The notes below the pieces were generated by a model. The model was not told the DNA's origin. It searched no databases and saw only the letters and a program-made list of their open reading frames with translations. Of a DNA stretch of 39,138 nt, positions 12,460-22,997 are shown piece by piece. Position numbers and translations under genes: made by a program. Origin of the DNA: Welwitschia mirabilis (Eukaryota; Gnetophyta; Gnetopsida; Welwitschiales); NCBI GenBank assembly GCA_051453625.1, contig JBOZIK010000001.1:54133996-54173133 (forward strand). Direction: 5' to 3'. Position 1 is the first letter of the stretch. Each line of letters starts with the position of its first letter.

Positions 12460-13050
12460 TACTATTTCAATTAGCGAGGGTTAGCACTTACTAAATGGTC
12501 TTCTTTTATTCTAGACAAGCCAAATATTTTTGAAAAAATGATAGTTTAGATTCATATTTTGAACTTCATTTAGGGATATGACATCCTAATTTCTTTAGGA
12601 AACTAGAAAATATGTTGAATGAGTTCATTTGATTGGATAGGAGTGATAATTATATGATAAGAATGGTGTCAATAAATATATGTATTTATATAAAGCTAGA
12701 AAATTTTAGAACTAGTAAGATCATTTTAAAATGTAATAAAAGGAATCCATTTTTAATCTAGAAATAGAAAACCTTCCCATCCATTGTTCAAAATGTAAAG
12801 TAGATGGACACATGTTGAACAAATGCAAGAAAGAGGAGAATAATTGAAAGAAAGAAAATACTAATGAAAAGCATGAATAAAAGGATGTCAAGAAGAAGGA
12901 AACCAAGAAGAAGTAGGGATCTACATTAAACAATGCCTAGACTTATCAATTCAATAAATTTAACAATCTTTCAGAAGAGTAATTATAATAGTAACCTTAG
13001 AGGCAGCCAATAAAATGCATGGTGAAGAAGAATCAAGGGAAAAACCTGAC
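12460..13050 (+). pseudogene. LINE 2, ORF1 relic with CCHC zinc knuckle
   Basis: The region reads as the DUF4283-type part of a plant L1 ORF1 (an LDRSDNYMIRMV-like segment near 12630-12670), followed by the link LEIENLPIHCSKC. A perfect knuckle CSKCKVDGHMLNKC (C-x2-C-x4-H-x4-C) is encoded at 12785-12826, then a lysine- and glutamate-rich tail. The protein would bind element RNA. Several stops interrupt the frame. The same link and knuckle occur in LINE 3 on the opposite strand (26188-26262), so the two copies belong to one family. Confidence 0.75.
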
Positions 13051-13249
13051 TAGCCATTGTGATACCTCCTATAAATGAAGGAACAAGTATACATGAGAAG
13101 AGTACATTCAAGACATGTTACAAAAAAGCAAAATAAAAACTCTAGTAAAGAATATAATACAAAAAGGATACACGCTGATGCATGTAAAAGAAAATTAGAT
13201 AATGAACTGTGAGAATAACTCTAAAATGGTGAGTAATCCTAGCTTTCTT

Positions 13250-14580
13250 TCTAATGATACCTTTTTTGGAATTGTAGAATCCTAGGAAATCGTTGTAAAA
13301 TATTTTATTTCTAGAATCTTTAAAGAAATGTTCAGATTTCCTTTATCTCCTTCAAAAAATAAAGTTAGATCCTATTAAGCTAAAAAGATTTTATTTGAAA
13401 TAGAATTGATCCTTTGTTTTGGTTCCTAGTATTAGTACTAGAGGTGGATTAATAATCCTTTATAGACATGGTAAATTTAGCATTACTCATCAAAGTAATC
13501 ATAATCTTATTATAGATTAGAACTAAAATAATTATCAATGAAGAGTTACAAACTTCTACATCCCTCAAGATTTAAATAATAGGGTAGACTATCTGTTGCA
13601 AATTATTTTAGATTCTCTAGATATAATAATGGAGGACTTCAATTAAACCCTCAAGCTTTAGTGGAAGTATAATAATTTTTCTAACTTAGTTTCTTAAAAC
13701 ATTTTCTCAGATTTTCTCTTCAAATATGATTACAAAAATATTTCCATTGCATGGCATTTCCTATGCTTGGAGTGATCTTAAAGAAGAGTCAAATCTAATC
13801 AAGATTAGAATGGATAGATGCATAGTTAAAGAACATTACTCCCATTTCTTTTTGTAAGGAAAGGCTTAGTTTTTCTCAAATCATCATCCCAGTACTTTAA
13901 TGGAAGAGCTAGGTTTCTTTAAGCATGCTTGAATAGGGCATCTCAACTTCTCACAGCTTGTATCTCTTATTTGGAATGCTCCGATGAAGGGCATCCACTT
14001 GCCTCGTCTCTTTCAAAGGCTTAACTTGCTAAGGAAAGAACTTGTAGCTTGGAAAAGTATTTAAAAAATTATTTTGAGAATATAAAATTTTTAATAATTA
14101 AAGGACCTCCATTAAATTATGACTTAAAATGAACAAATGCATAACTTTTTCAATTATGAAAAATAATTGATCATCCACAACAATGATACTTTAGCAAAAG
14201 AATAGACTTATTAGAGGTAAGAACTCAATGGTTTTAAAAAGGGAATTGCAATACTAGAGTTGTCTTCTAGACTCTAAATAGGCACGTAAGGTGAAATAAA
14301 ATTACTTGGGGTGGATTTAAGATGCATTAGAGAAGTAACAACAAAATATCAAAGGAGTTTATTAACATCTTTCAAAACCTAATCATAGAAAAGGAAGTAG
14401 ATTTGCAAGATTTCCTGATAAGACTTGCTACTATAAATGATCAATACAGTTATCTTAATCATAGAATCATGGAAGATGAAATCTGGAAATCCCTCTACTC
14501 AATGCAAAAGAGCAAAATACCAAGATCTAATATATTTATTATAGGTTTCTTTCATAAGTATTAGAGCATTGATGGTGCAC
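13250..14580 (+). pseudogene. LINE 2, ORF2 relic cut off at the start of RT
   Basis: The ORF2 endonuclease is visible as FWNCRILGN (about 13265), MEDFN (about 13629, the GDFN motif) and ISYAWSDLKEESN...RMDRC (about 13760-13820, the TWSN...RLDR motif). It is followed by the linker (GNCNT...TLNRH near 14245-14285) and the entry to reverse transcriptase, EIWKSLYSMQKSKIPRSN at about 14479-14532, corresponding to EI..ALF.M...KAPGPDG. The relic stops within a few tens of bases, exactly where the LTR-like block begins at 14582. The remainder of RT was not found beyond 15590, so it was deleted or moved. Frameshifts and stops are frequent. Confidence 0.8.
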
Positions 14581-14592
14581 ATGTTGACAGGG

Positions 14593-14745
14593 CATCGTCC
14601 GCATATTCGTCCTGACGACAAATAGGACGACAGCATCGGGACTATGCGCAGGCAATCTAGGGAGCTGATGGCAGTACATGGTACACTACCCAAGCCGTTA
14701 AGGTGGCGTCGTCCCCTTTGTTATGTGGACGACATACTGGACGAT
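14593..14745. promoter_or_regulatory. Cluster of GGACGAC / GTCGTCC motifs in the LTR U3
   Basis: GGACGAC occurs at 14625-14631 and 14727-14733 and its complement GTCGTCC at 14708-14714. Close variants lie at 14596, 14608-14619 and 14739-14745. The pair at 14708 and 14727 can form a hairpin with a 12-base loop. A separate ATGACCCA/TGGGTCAT inverted repeat lies at 14792-14809, about 56 bp before the TATA box. Repeated motifs upstream of an LTR TATA box are often enhancer elements. Confidence 0.6.
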
Positions 14746-14864
14746 AACTGTTTTACACTGCATAAATAAATTCTATTGTAAATGGGGTGAGATGACCCAT
14801 GTGGGTCATTAGGGTTTCTGTTTCCCACCTTTAGGGTTTGCCTCCAAATCCCTCTTTTGAAAAT

Positions 14865-14873
14865 CTATAAATA
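14865..14873 (+). promoter_or_regulatory. TATA box of the LTR-like block
   Basis: CTATAAATA is followed within 10-30 bases by a TTCTTCTTCTTCATCTCCC tract, the usual surroundings of a plant transcription start. It supports reading this block as an LTR in the plus direction. Confidence 0.65.
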
Positions 14874-14986
14874 CCCTTCTTCTTCTTCATCTCCCTTCTA
14901 TCTTTTATACTCGATACTTGTGACAAAAGCTTGAAGGGCGAGAGGTCCATCCCATGCTACAAAAAGGAGTTTTTTTGGTGTCAGTC

Positions 14987-15110
14987 TGTGTCCCTCTCAT
15001 TGAGGTGTTATTGTCCTGATGTTGTAAGTGGATTTTGTTCTGATTCAGGATGTGTTCCTCTCATTCAGGTGCTATTGTTCTAATGTTGTAAGTGGATTTT
15101 GTTCTGATTT
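14987..15110. repeat. 64-bp two-copy tandem duplication in the LTR
   Basis: Units at 14987-15050 and 15051-15110 share TTGTAAGTGGATTTTGTTCT without change and differ elsewhere mainly by C/T exchanges. The duplication lies downstream of the TATA box, so it would be part of the transcribed region. Confidence 0.85.
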
Positions 15111-15590
15111 CATTAGATTAATATAATTTCTTCCTTCATCTTATTATTGTGCATCTTCCTTATGATTTAAGTTGATTTTAGTTAGTGACAAGCTTTGATT
15201 TATTTAGATCATAAGGGCAACCTTTGTTAAGGTTCACCTTATTTAGTAGAATAGATTTGCATTGTTTATTTCTTTCTTTTCAAATTGCATTTAAAGTCTT
15301 ACTTGAGTAGATCTCATAGTTTATCTTAATTAAGAACTAGTCAACACTCTTCTTCTTTGATATAAGTTATACAGAAGTAGTCTTTGTGATAGAAAGACTG
15401 AGATCTAAGTAGGATCTATTTTCACTCCCATTTCTATCCCTTTTCCATTGCATTTGCATTCCATTTCTATTTAAGAATTGCATTTACTTGAGTTATTTCC
15501 TTTTAGTTTTTATAAAGACAAAAGGATTAAAATACATTGACAAAATCAATTCTCTAACTCTAAGCCTAGTGCCTTCGTTGGAGTATGACA

Positions 15591-16045
15591 TTTGGTAAAC
15601 TTCCATCTATACTAGAGTGTGTTTTCTGCATTATATGGTTTCCAAGTTTTCTAAGGGTTTCCAAATTGTATAAATTCATATTGCAACATGTCATCATAAA
15701 TCTTAAAGCAAGTCTAAAATCAAGGGATCCTAAACTAACCAAGATTCAACTTGAAATTAGAACTTCAAATTAATTTATGATCAGTTTAGATTTCCTAAGC
15801 TACATGTTATTATAAGAATCCATCACATCTTGTCACCATAAACTATAATCCAAGTAATTAAAAAAACCCTACAAATACTTTTTAATCAAAATGATACTTT
15901 TTAGGCTGAATCTAATAACTCAGAAAATATTTTATTTTACTATGTTTCAAGGAAGAACTAAAAAAAAGAAAGTCAGAAGTTACTGATATTTTTCCTCTAA
16001 TAAAATTGCATTATAGAATAGGCCTTGAAATCAAAAGATCACTTA
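15591..16045. other. Unassigned AT-rich interval
   Basis: A 62-codon frame (15585-15773) is open but matches nothing known and spans the LTR edge, so it is not counted as a gene. Nothing else was seen. Confidence 0.5.
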
Positions 16046-16430
16046 GTTGATCGACACCAACCTAAGTTAGATTTTAGATCAAACCATTATGATAAGAACT
16101 TGAATCTTTTAGCTGACACCAATTCAAAGTCGAAACTTTGAGCTAGATCTCAAGCAAACTTTTTATCTTCTTGTGCTTTAGAAACCTATAATAAAACAAA
16201 ACCACATGATTAACTAACACCAACTCAAAGTCAAAAATTCAAGTTATATTTCAAACCAACTTGATTACTTCTTCACTCTACAAGTAAGAAAGAAAAATTG
16301 CCTAGTTGATTGATACTAATCCAAAGTTAGAACTTAGAATTAAATTTAAGCCAGACCATCAACATGTAAGATCCAAAAGTTGACTGAGACCAGTCCAAAG
16401 TTAAAGCTATGGATTAGATTTCAAGTAAAA
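16046..16430. repeat. Degraded tandem array, about five units
   Basis: The core GTTGA.YGACACCAA..CAAAGTY, followed by a TTAGATTTCAAGC-like segment, recurs with anchor positions near 16053, 16115, 16216, 16312 and 16386. Spacings of about 62, 101, 96 and 74 bases indicate units of roughly 95-100 bp with deletions. The units have diverged strongly. Confidence 0.65.
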
Positions 16431-17406
16431 TTCACCTTTTTAAACTTGCTACTAAAAGAAGAAGGTCTCATTCTTAATGGCCCCCCTCAACTTTCCACTA
16501 TCACTCTGTCATGTGACTTTACTTTTTCCTTATTATTTACTTTCATAATGATGGTGGATTTGAAGAACCCCATCAAGAACTTAAGAGTGCTTGAAGACCA
16601 TCTCTGAACTCTTTTGGTTAGCTCTAAAATGGATTTAATAACCCTCATTGAGAACTCGAGATTTTTTGATGATCCTCATGAAACCCTGTGTTGCGGAGAG
16701 TAACCACCACTTAAATATACCTTTCCATTTCTCTAACATTTCACTTAAAATCATTCTCAATGACTCCTTTTCATTCTTGATGACCCCTATAATAAGGTTA
16801 GCTTCATATTATCTCAACCATGTAATCATCTACGATATCAGTTTTAACTCAATAAAGTTTTTGGATTTACATATTACCAACATGTAATTCAATTTTTTCT
16901 AGCATCAGCAAAGTACAAAAAATTCCAGTTGCATCTATTTTATTTCTATTAAAATTTCTCATTTATTTCTCATATGTGTGAATTAAATACAATAGTAAGT
17001 ACAAGTTTTTACCTATGTAAGTAGGAAACAGATTAGTAATTTCTACTTTTCCCTTATAGTTTACCTTATTATGCTTAAGTGCTTTTTTATCTTCAAGATC
17101 TTGAGCAATGGTGGAATTTCTTTGAGTAAAATCTCAAGTATTATTAATACTTTAATTTAAGCATTCAGGAGCATGTTTAACTTTACATGAGGGGAGAGTT
17201 GAATGAATTTAATATATGCAATACTTTTACATCTGTGTATATGACATCTTATATTTCTAAAAACAAAAGTTTTACTTAGAAAGTTATTTTCAAAAGGTTG
17301 TTTATTGCAAAAATTTCTCTTCTACACACGTTTTCTCATATTTAAGTCCAACAATGGCAAAAATTTGATAGAATATAGGGTCATTTCTTTATGAAATTTT
17401 GCATAA
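16431..17406. other. Unassigned AT-rich interval
   Basis: Two short open frames (16380-16607, 16648-16887) show no family features. The interval sits directly before the composite element frame at 17407 and may be its internal DNA. Confidence 0.45.
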
Positions 17407-20078
17407 GTTCTTTTGGATTTCTACTTGATAGAGTTCAAACAAAGGCTCATCAATTTGGGGTGGTATGAGTGGCTTACTCTTAATGGAAAATTTTCCTTGG
17501 AATTCGTATATGAATTTTATAAGAATTTAATAATAAATGATGCAAAAAATGTATTGGAAACAACCATGGAAAATCATAGAATAGTAATTACTCGAGAAGA
17601 AATAAGAAAAATGTTACATCTATTACCTAGGATAAAATCCATCAATGATACTAGTAGAAAGAAATACACAAATCTAAGTAGGGGTTTGCTACGAAGGGTG
17701 GTAGTACAGGGAAGAATACTAGTGCATAAATATACAAAACTAGAATTTTTTATCATTTTAAAAATCATGTCTAGTAATTTGGTACCTATTTTTCACAATA
17801 AAAAATGTATCACATTACCTAGCCTATGTATGATAGTAGTAGTAAAGGACAAGGCAAATCATACCGATATAAATATTATAGAAGGAATCTTTTTAGGATT
17901 AGTAAGATACATTACAAAATTAAATAAAGTTGAATCAGAGCTTCAGGTGTAATAAGGCTAGGATTTCCCTCTTTAATCATCAAAAATAAAGTAAAGATAA
18001 AACTCCATTTCAACCAAATACGTTTTGTGTCAAAGTAACTATTTAGAGTCCATTTGAATTTAAGGAATTAAGTCTTTTGAGAACTCTAGGACACAAGTCT
18101 ACTTAGCTGGATCTAATGGAATCTTTTTCTACCATCTAAAGTCTACCTTTATTGCTTCCCTCCTCAAGTATGCTATAAGACCCAACGCAATTCACATTTG
18201 AAGAACTCTGCCTTTCCATCCGCTTCAGTCTAGCCAATTCTCTAAAGCACTAGAGGAAGACAAGATGGATAGCCTCTATAGTGCTTTGAACTCAGTTAAA
18301 GATGAAATTGAAACCTATTTAGATAGAAAGAAAGAAGTTTCAGCATTATAGAATCAAGTTGATGATCTAAAAATTGAAAATAAATTCTTAAGACAATGGT
18401 TGGATCAAGAACAAGAAAACAATGAAAAGATATGGCGCGAGGTCACTAGCAAGGAAGAGAATATTTAGCTATCTGAATCTTTTAAAGATGTAAGTAGGAA
18501 ATTATATAGAGCTTCTAAACACATTATTAAACTAGAGATGACTGCTAAAGATAGGGGAGAATTAGGAAATCTTCTAAGGGAAAGACCGAACATGTTAGTA
18601 TCCTTATTACAAAATTTGGCCTCAAGCAAGAAGTATGATGATGAATACATAGAACACTAGTAGAAATTCATTACATTTATGCATAATGAAGGGTTTCTAC
18701 CCACGAACAAGGAATATTTGAATAAAATCTGCATAGACCTATAAGGGATGAATGAACAATTCATGAAGAAACATGCAGAGGTCCAAGAATATAGACATAA
18801 ATTGCTTGAAGACTAGAATTCTTTAAAATACTATCAATCCCTTTTAGGAGTGAATAAGAGAGCCATAGATCAAATAACAAAAGAAAATAAGACTCTCAAG
18901 AATCGAATGGGAGAGGCAAGCTCTTTTGGTCAACCTCAATATGATTTATCAATAAAACAATTTTCATTAGAAATAAAGGAGAAAATCAGTAGAGCAATAA
19001 GTTCGATCTAGGATACCCCATCAACTTATTTAACTATGACTAGTGAGATGGATAACAGAATAAAGTTAAGTATGATTCATGCTCTACAAGAATCTCATGT
19101 TGAGTTAAAGAAGGATGTTAGAATAATAATCCCTGAGTCTACTCAATGCATTTTTCGAAATTTGAAAAAGGATAATATGAGATTACTCCATGAGCTTCAT
19201 CTTATGGAAGTGAAGTTTAGTAAACAAATTAGATTTAGATATGAAGAATTAGATGTGCAATGTAGCCTTAACTACTATCCTCAGAAGTTATATGACTTTA
19301 CTGGTAGGTTAGAAGAACATTTGAAAAGTATTATTCAGAAAACTTCTGGGGGTTGGTTAAAGCTAAGCCATATTTTTTACAATTATAAAAGAGATATTAA
19401 AACATGGAGGATTGAGATTGTTCAAAGAGGATATAAATCTCCTATAAGAGAATTTAAGAATCTCTTAAATGATATACAATCAAATTTTGTAGGATATTAG
19501 AAGAGTGTAAATCTAATGTCAAAGTTTTTGCTATGTCCTCTTAGGATTTTCATTAGTTATGTTCTTTAAGAGATAGAATAGTACAGAACATAACTATGCT
19601 AAGAGGCACTTTCATGAATATCTTTTAAAATTGGAGAATAAATCTTCTTCTAAAATGTATATAATTTTCCTTGGGCAAAATTCAAAACCAGGACTACAAG
19701 TTGGGGCAACTCCAGAGCCAGAATGTGTGCTCCAAAGTTTCAAAGAAAAATTTCCTTCAGTTTTCAAAAGAAAGAGAGGAGAACAAAAATAGCCAAAAGC
19801 TCCTTTACGAGGCAGAGGAAAAAGTAGAAAGATAGATCCAAGGAAGACAAAATCATAGACCACAGATTTAAATGATTCTTCTCTCTAGGAGAAGCAAAGA
19901 AGAATTCTATCTGCCTTAGAAAAGGAAAAATAATCTGCCCAATTAGCCAAGAAATTGAAATCAAAATCTAGTATAGTTATTCTAGGAAAGGAAAAATGGT
20001 CTATCCAATCAGCCAAAAAAAAGGAGGAAATAGAATCTAGTGAAAAGAATCCTTTTGTTTTCAAAAGAAGAAAAGGAA
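17407..20078 (+). pseudogene. Retrotransposon accessory gene: plant-transposon-type domain, coiled coil, basic repeat tail
   Basis: This broken frame of about 890 codons lies just before an LTR. Residues 1-180 (17413-17952, uninterrupted, but beginning at TTG after a stop at 17404 rather than at ATG) follow the 'putative plant transposon protein' pattern (PF20167-like): LGWYEWL, VYEFYKNL, an ITREEIRKMLHLL segment and a hydrophobic C-terminal part. After a frameshift near 17950 and its reversal near 18235, a long helical, charged, coiled-coil-like stretch (18240-19500) is broken by stops, most at positions where CAG or CAA would fit. A last uninterrupted piece covers 19036-19500. The end (19670-20078) is a basic tail with APLRGRGKSRK and an imperfect 22-residue repeat (SALEKEK*SAQLAKKLKSKS). 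The tail recurs at 22998-23420. The position before a purine tract and LTR is that of the extra 3' ORF of Athila/Tat elements. The role is unknown. Confidence 0.65.
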
Positions 20079-20088
20079 NNNNNNNNNN
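20079..20088. other. Assembly gap of 10 N
   Basis: The gap replaces the junction between the purine tract after the tail (AGAAGAAAAGGAA) and the first bases of LTR A, so this LTR start is inferred from LTR B. Confidence 0.95.
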
Positions 20089-21106
20089 TTTTTCTATTTC
20101 TCTCCTTTGTAAATATCTATTTGTTAAGAGGCTAACAAAACCTTAGCTTGAAGGAATTGATGAGGATAAATTTTAATGTAAATTTTACTTATTAATGAAA
20201 TGTTTTCATTATCTTAATTATGAATTTTAAATAATAACAGATTCTTTTCTTTATTAGTATACTTACTAATCAATAGGTTGGTTAGGTAGTATGTTAGTAG
20301 GTTAGCATGTATATTTTATTATTGTGTTTTAGGTATAGGATGCCATGTGCCATGAAGATAAAAGAGAAGGTTGAAATGATGGAGAAGCAATAACAAACCC
20401 TAACTATATACCTATTTCTAAGGAGCAAAGAATGGAAATAGAAAAAAATAAGGGTATAAGAATAGGATCACCACCAAAGGTGGGGATCTTTTTAGCAAAA
20501 CATTCTATGAATAGACTAAGCAAGAAGGTTAAGAAGGGGAGCTTCAGCTCTCCTTTCAAGGGCACAGCAGCATTTTCCATACTTCAATGGATTACCTGCA
20601 AAGGAGAACACAATCCTTAACGCATGTTAATGTAATAATTGGTATTTTAATATAAAGTTGAAAATCATATTTAAATATCATTGTGTGCATATTCTATTTC
20701 TTGAAAAAGTAGTATTATCTCTATTTGCTCCTATTTGTGTAGCTGAGTATAAACTAGGATACACAAATATTACTTATAAATAAGTATTGTCCAGTAACTC
20801 ATTAAATTTCTATCATGTTTCATTACTTTCCTCATTTTCCCCCGATATAATATATGTACGTAGTAACTTAATAGTAATAAACCAACCTGACTAGTTCAAG
20901 TAACCATCATAAAACTATCGTGATGATGCATATTGAACTAAATAGTTGAATCTCAACTAGTTCTTTAGTAAGCCTTTGGTTATTTTTATTTAATGTTGTG
21001 AGCTTATTTTAGGTTAACAGCACCATAGTTCCTATATTTTTCTAATATTATTTTATATTATTTTGTGATATTTTCTGTGATTATTTCATTACATAAGCAC
21101 CCATCA
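20083..21106 (+). mobile_element. LTR copy A
   Basis: About 1.02 kb aligns end to end with LTR B (23427-24459); over one 150-base stretch the copies agree at roughly 85-90% by eye. Similarity stops precisely at CACCCATCA (21106), followed by a primer-site-like TTTTGGTGCTAGAAG and a gag frame. That is direct evidence for the 3' edge of an LTR. The 5' edge lies in the gap and is placed by comparison with copy B. Because it follows the accessory-gene tail and also precedes gag, it serves as 3' LTR of the left unit and 5' LTR of the right one. It contains a reading frame (20432-20620). Confidence 0.8.
20331..20620 (+). other. Acceptor-like tract and embedded frame in LTR A
   Basis: TTTTATTATTGTGTTTTAG ends at 20332 and resembles a plant 3' splice site. 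LTR B has TTTTATTATTGTGTTTCAG ending at 23680. About 100 bases on, the ATG at 20432 opens 62 codons. The core NKGIR.GSPPKVGIFL (20447-20494) is also read in LTR B (about 23789-23836), although B has a one-base deletion and other changes upstream. Whether this is a 3' exon or a chance frame is open. Confidence 0.4.
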
Positions 21107-21109
21107 TTT

Positions 21110-21127
21110 TGGTGCTAGAAGAAGGGT
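21110..21127 (+). promoter_or_regulatory. Primer-site-like sequence after LTR A
   Basis: TGGTGCTAGAAGAAGGG begins three bases after the CA end of LTR A. The TGG start and position are those of a primer site, but I could not match the rest to a particular tRNA. Confidence 0.5.
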
Positions 21128-21150
21128 CGCTCTAAAGTTAACTAGCGGAA

Positions 21151-22340
21151 ATGATGAAAATTAGGATTCGACAAGATAGCCAAGAAAAATTGCTGGATGA
21201 AAGAGGCAAGTATGTTAGAGACCCGTATAAATATTATTTAGACGAGTGAACTGGAAATAACATTAAAATAGAGGTGAAAGAATAATATTTTATGGAGGAT
21301 GCAATCACCCTTAAAAAGGTGGTAAAGGAATAAATCTCTTTCAAACTAATGAATGAATTTGAGCAACAATTGCGTACCATTATTACATCACCTCACTCAT
21401 AAGAAGAGTCTGCTTAAACAATTTAGGTAAAAAAGCCTGGAAAGGAAGTTGTAACAAGATGCTACTAAGAAGATGAGGGAGATTCAAGACCATTAAACCA
21501 TGATACCCATTGGCTAGGAGATTTAAGCCCTATTAATCCTATAGCCTTATAGAAACTAGATAAAGTAAGAAACACAAATACTATAATGATACTCACTTTT
21601 GAAAGTAAAAAGTTAAAAGAATCCATATTACATCTAAGCCTATTTGATGTCTTTTATAAAGCTAACTATCTTGACTCAAAATCTGACTTTCTAAGATATT
21701 TTTCTTTTTCCTAAAAGGAGACGCTCAACTATGGTATCATAGGTATCCTAATCATGCTTTTAATTCATGAAAAACTCTTAAAAATGCTTTCCTAGCTAAA
21801 TTTTAACCCATAAGAATGGTTGAAGATCTAAGAGAACAAATCTTAAACATTAAACAAAGAGAATAAAATATTTAATGAGTTTCATGGTAGGTATAATATA
21901 TTATTGGCTAAACATTCTAATTGTGGAAATACATCTGAGAAACAAGTTAGACCCTTACTTAAGGGACTACTGAGTCAAATGTTGAAAGAATTAGACTTGT
22001 TATGTAGAGAAAGTATCAAGATAAAGAATGTCCAAGAAGTCGAAGAATCCATTATTTAGTTTTATTACATAAGTTAAGAATAGGAACAAGAAAATAAAAT
22101 GAAGAAAATGGTAAATGAAGGATGTACCCTATAAGTAGATGATATTGTATATAGCTCAAAACATATCAATCTTATGAAAGAAGTAGTTAAAAGATTACTG
22201 ATAGTATGGTAGAAAAATTGGATTAGTTAGCTATGCAACACTTTGAGGAAAAAGGATCTACATATGAATATTGTGGGGAAGATAATCATGATGGAACAGA
22301 ATGTCCTTTGATGCAAAAATTTGTTTAATGATTAGATATT
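21151..22340 (+). pseudogene. Ty3-gypsy gag relic between LTRs A and B
   Basis: The ATG at 21151 opens MMKIRIRQDSQEKL, about 40 bases after the primer-like site. Stops and a frameshift near 21860 break the frame. The capsid region is recognisable at about 21716-21870 (LKGDAQLWYHRYP and LKNAFLAKF, the W..aF...F pattern of Retrotrans_gag). A nucleocapsid knuckle is encoded at 22263-22304, YEYCGEDNHDGTEC, where the first cysteine has become tyrosine (TGT to TAT) and the other C, H and C remain. Gag packages the element RNA. No protease, RT or integrase follows; the frame region runs to the tail copy at 22998. The unit is therefore a derivative without pol. Confidence 0.75.
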
Positions 22341-22997
22341 AATAAATTGAATTTAAATTCTAGAAATTAACCTCAAACTAGAAAGAAATCATATCCTTAC
22401 CAAAGTAGAAAATGGAAAGGTAAAATAGAAAGACCTTATAAAGGTATTTAATTCAAAAAGGTAGTAATAATGTAATTATTATAGAAATTAGAAAAATAGA
22501 GAGTCAAAGGACCAAAGAGAAAGATCAAAAATAGAGGAAAAAAGAGGAAAAATTCCTATTTAACCTCAATTGAATCCCCAAAACGCAATAAGTAAGGCAG
22601 TAACTATGAGATCTAAGAAGTAGAAAGTGACATATGAATCACAGAGAAAGAATATCAATTCACGTAAACCCTTAGATAAATAAGAAAAAGAGACTAAATA
22701 AAAATAGTGAATGATTCCTTAGCAGATTCTTTACCTTTTGAAATGAGAAGTAAACAAATAGAACATCAAAAAGTTGAAAAGGATATAGAATATTTAACAT
22801 AGATATTAGAAGACACAAAAATATCATTACCTCTTTTAATGTTATTAAAGGACGTGCCTATGTACTAGAAATAAATGAAGAGCAAGTATTAAAAACAGAA
22901 GAGTAAAAAGAAAAGTAAGAAGAAAAAATAAATTAAAGTGGTAAGGAAGGATCAAGTTTCTTAGGCTTCCACCCATGTTCTTTAAATTAAATAATAC
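22341..22997 (+). pseudogene. Post-gag segment leading into the tail copy
   Basis: Stops are frequent. An in-order piece EDTKISLPLLMLLKDVP (about 22808-22858) followed by a lysine-rich stretch resembles the segment after the knuckle in Athila/Tat Gag proteins (IPLLDAIKQIP in the relic at 34.8 kb). No protease active site was found. Homology with the left unit starts near 22998. Confidence 0.45.

Larger units (their letters stand above)
14582..15590 (+). mobile_element. LTR-like block (solo or orphan LTR) inserted in LINE 2
   Basis: A block of about 1.0 kb begins TGTTGACAGGGCATCG at the point where LINE 2 stops. It has a CpG-containing upstream part, a TATA box (CTATAAATA, 14865-14873), a CT-rich stretch just after it, a 64-bp internal duplication and an AT-rich remainder ending near TATGACA. 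This is the order U3-R-U5 of a plant LTR. The phrase CCTAGTGCCTTCGTTGGAG near 15564 resembles the 3' part of Tat/Athila-type LTRs, but this rests on memory of the style rather than an alignment. No target duplication, primer site or partner LTR was found. The left edge is better supported than the right. Confidence 0.55.

Noticed and set aside
12721-12933. Minus frame rich in Phe and Ser
   Set aside because: Shadow of the lysine-rich LINE 2 ORF1 tail and knuckle.
14499-14693. 64-codon minus frame
   Set aside because: It straddles the LINE 2 end and the LTR-like block.
19612-19964. Two minus frames
   Set aside because: Antisense to the basic repeat tail of the accessory gene.
14582-21106. 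14582-15590 and LTR A as one LTR pair
   Set aside because: The two blocks share no recognisable sequence.
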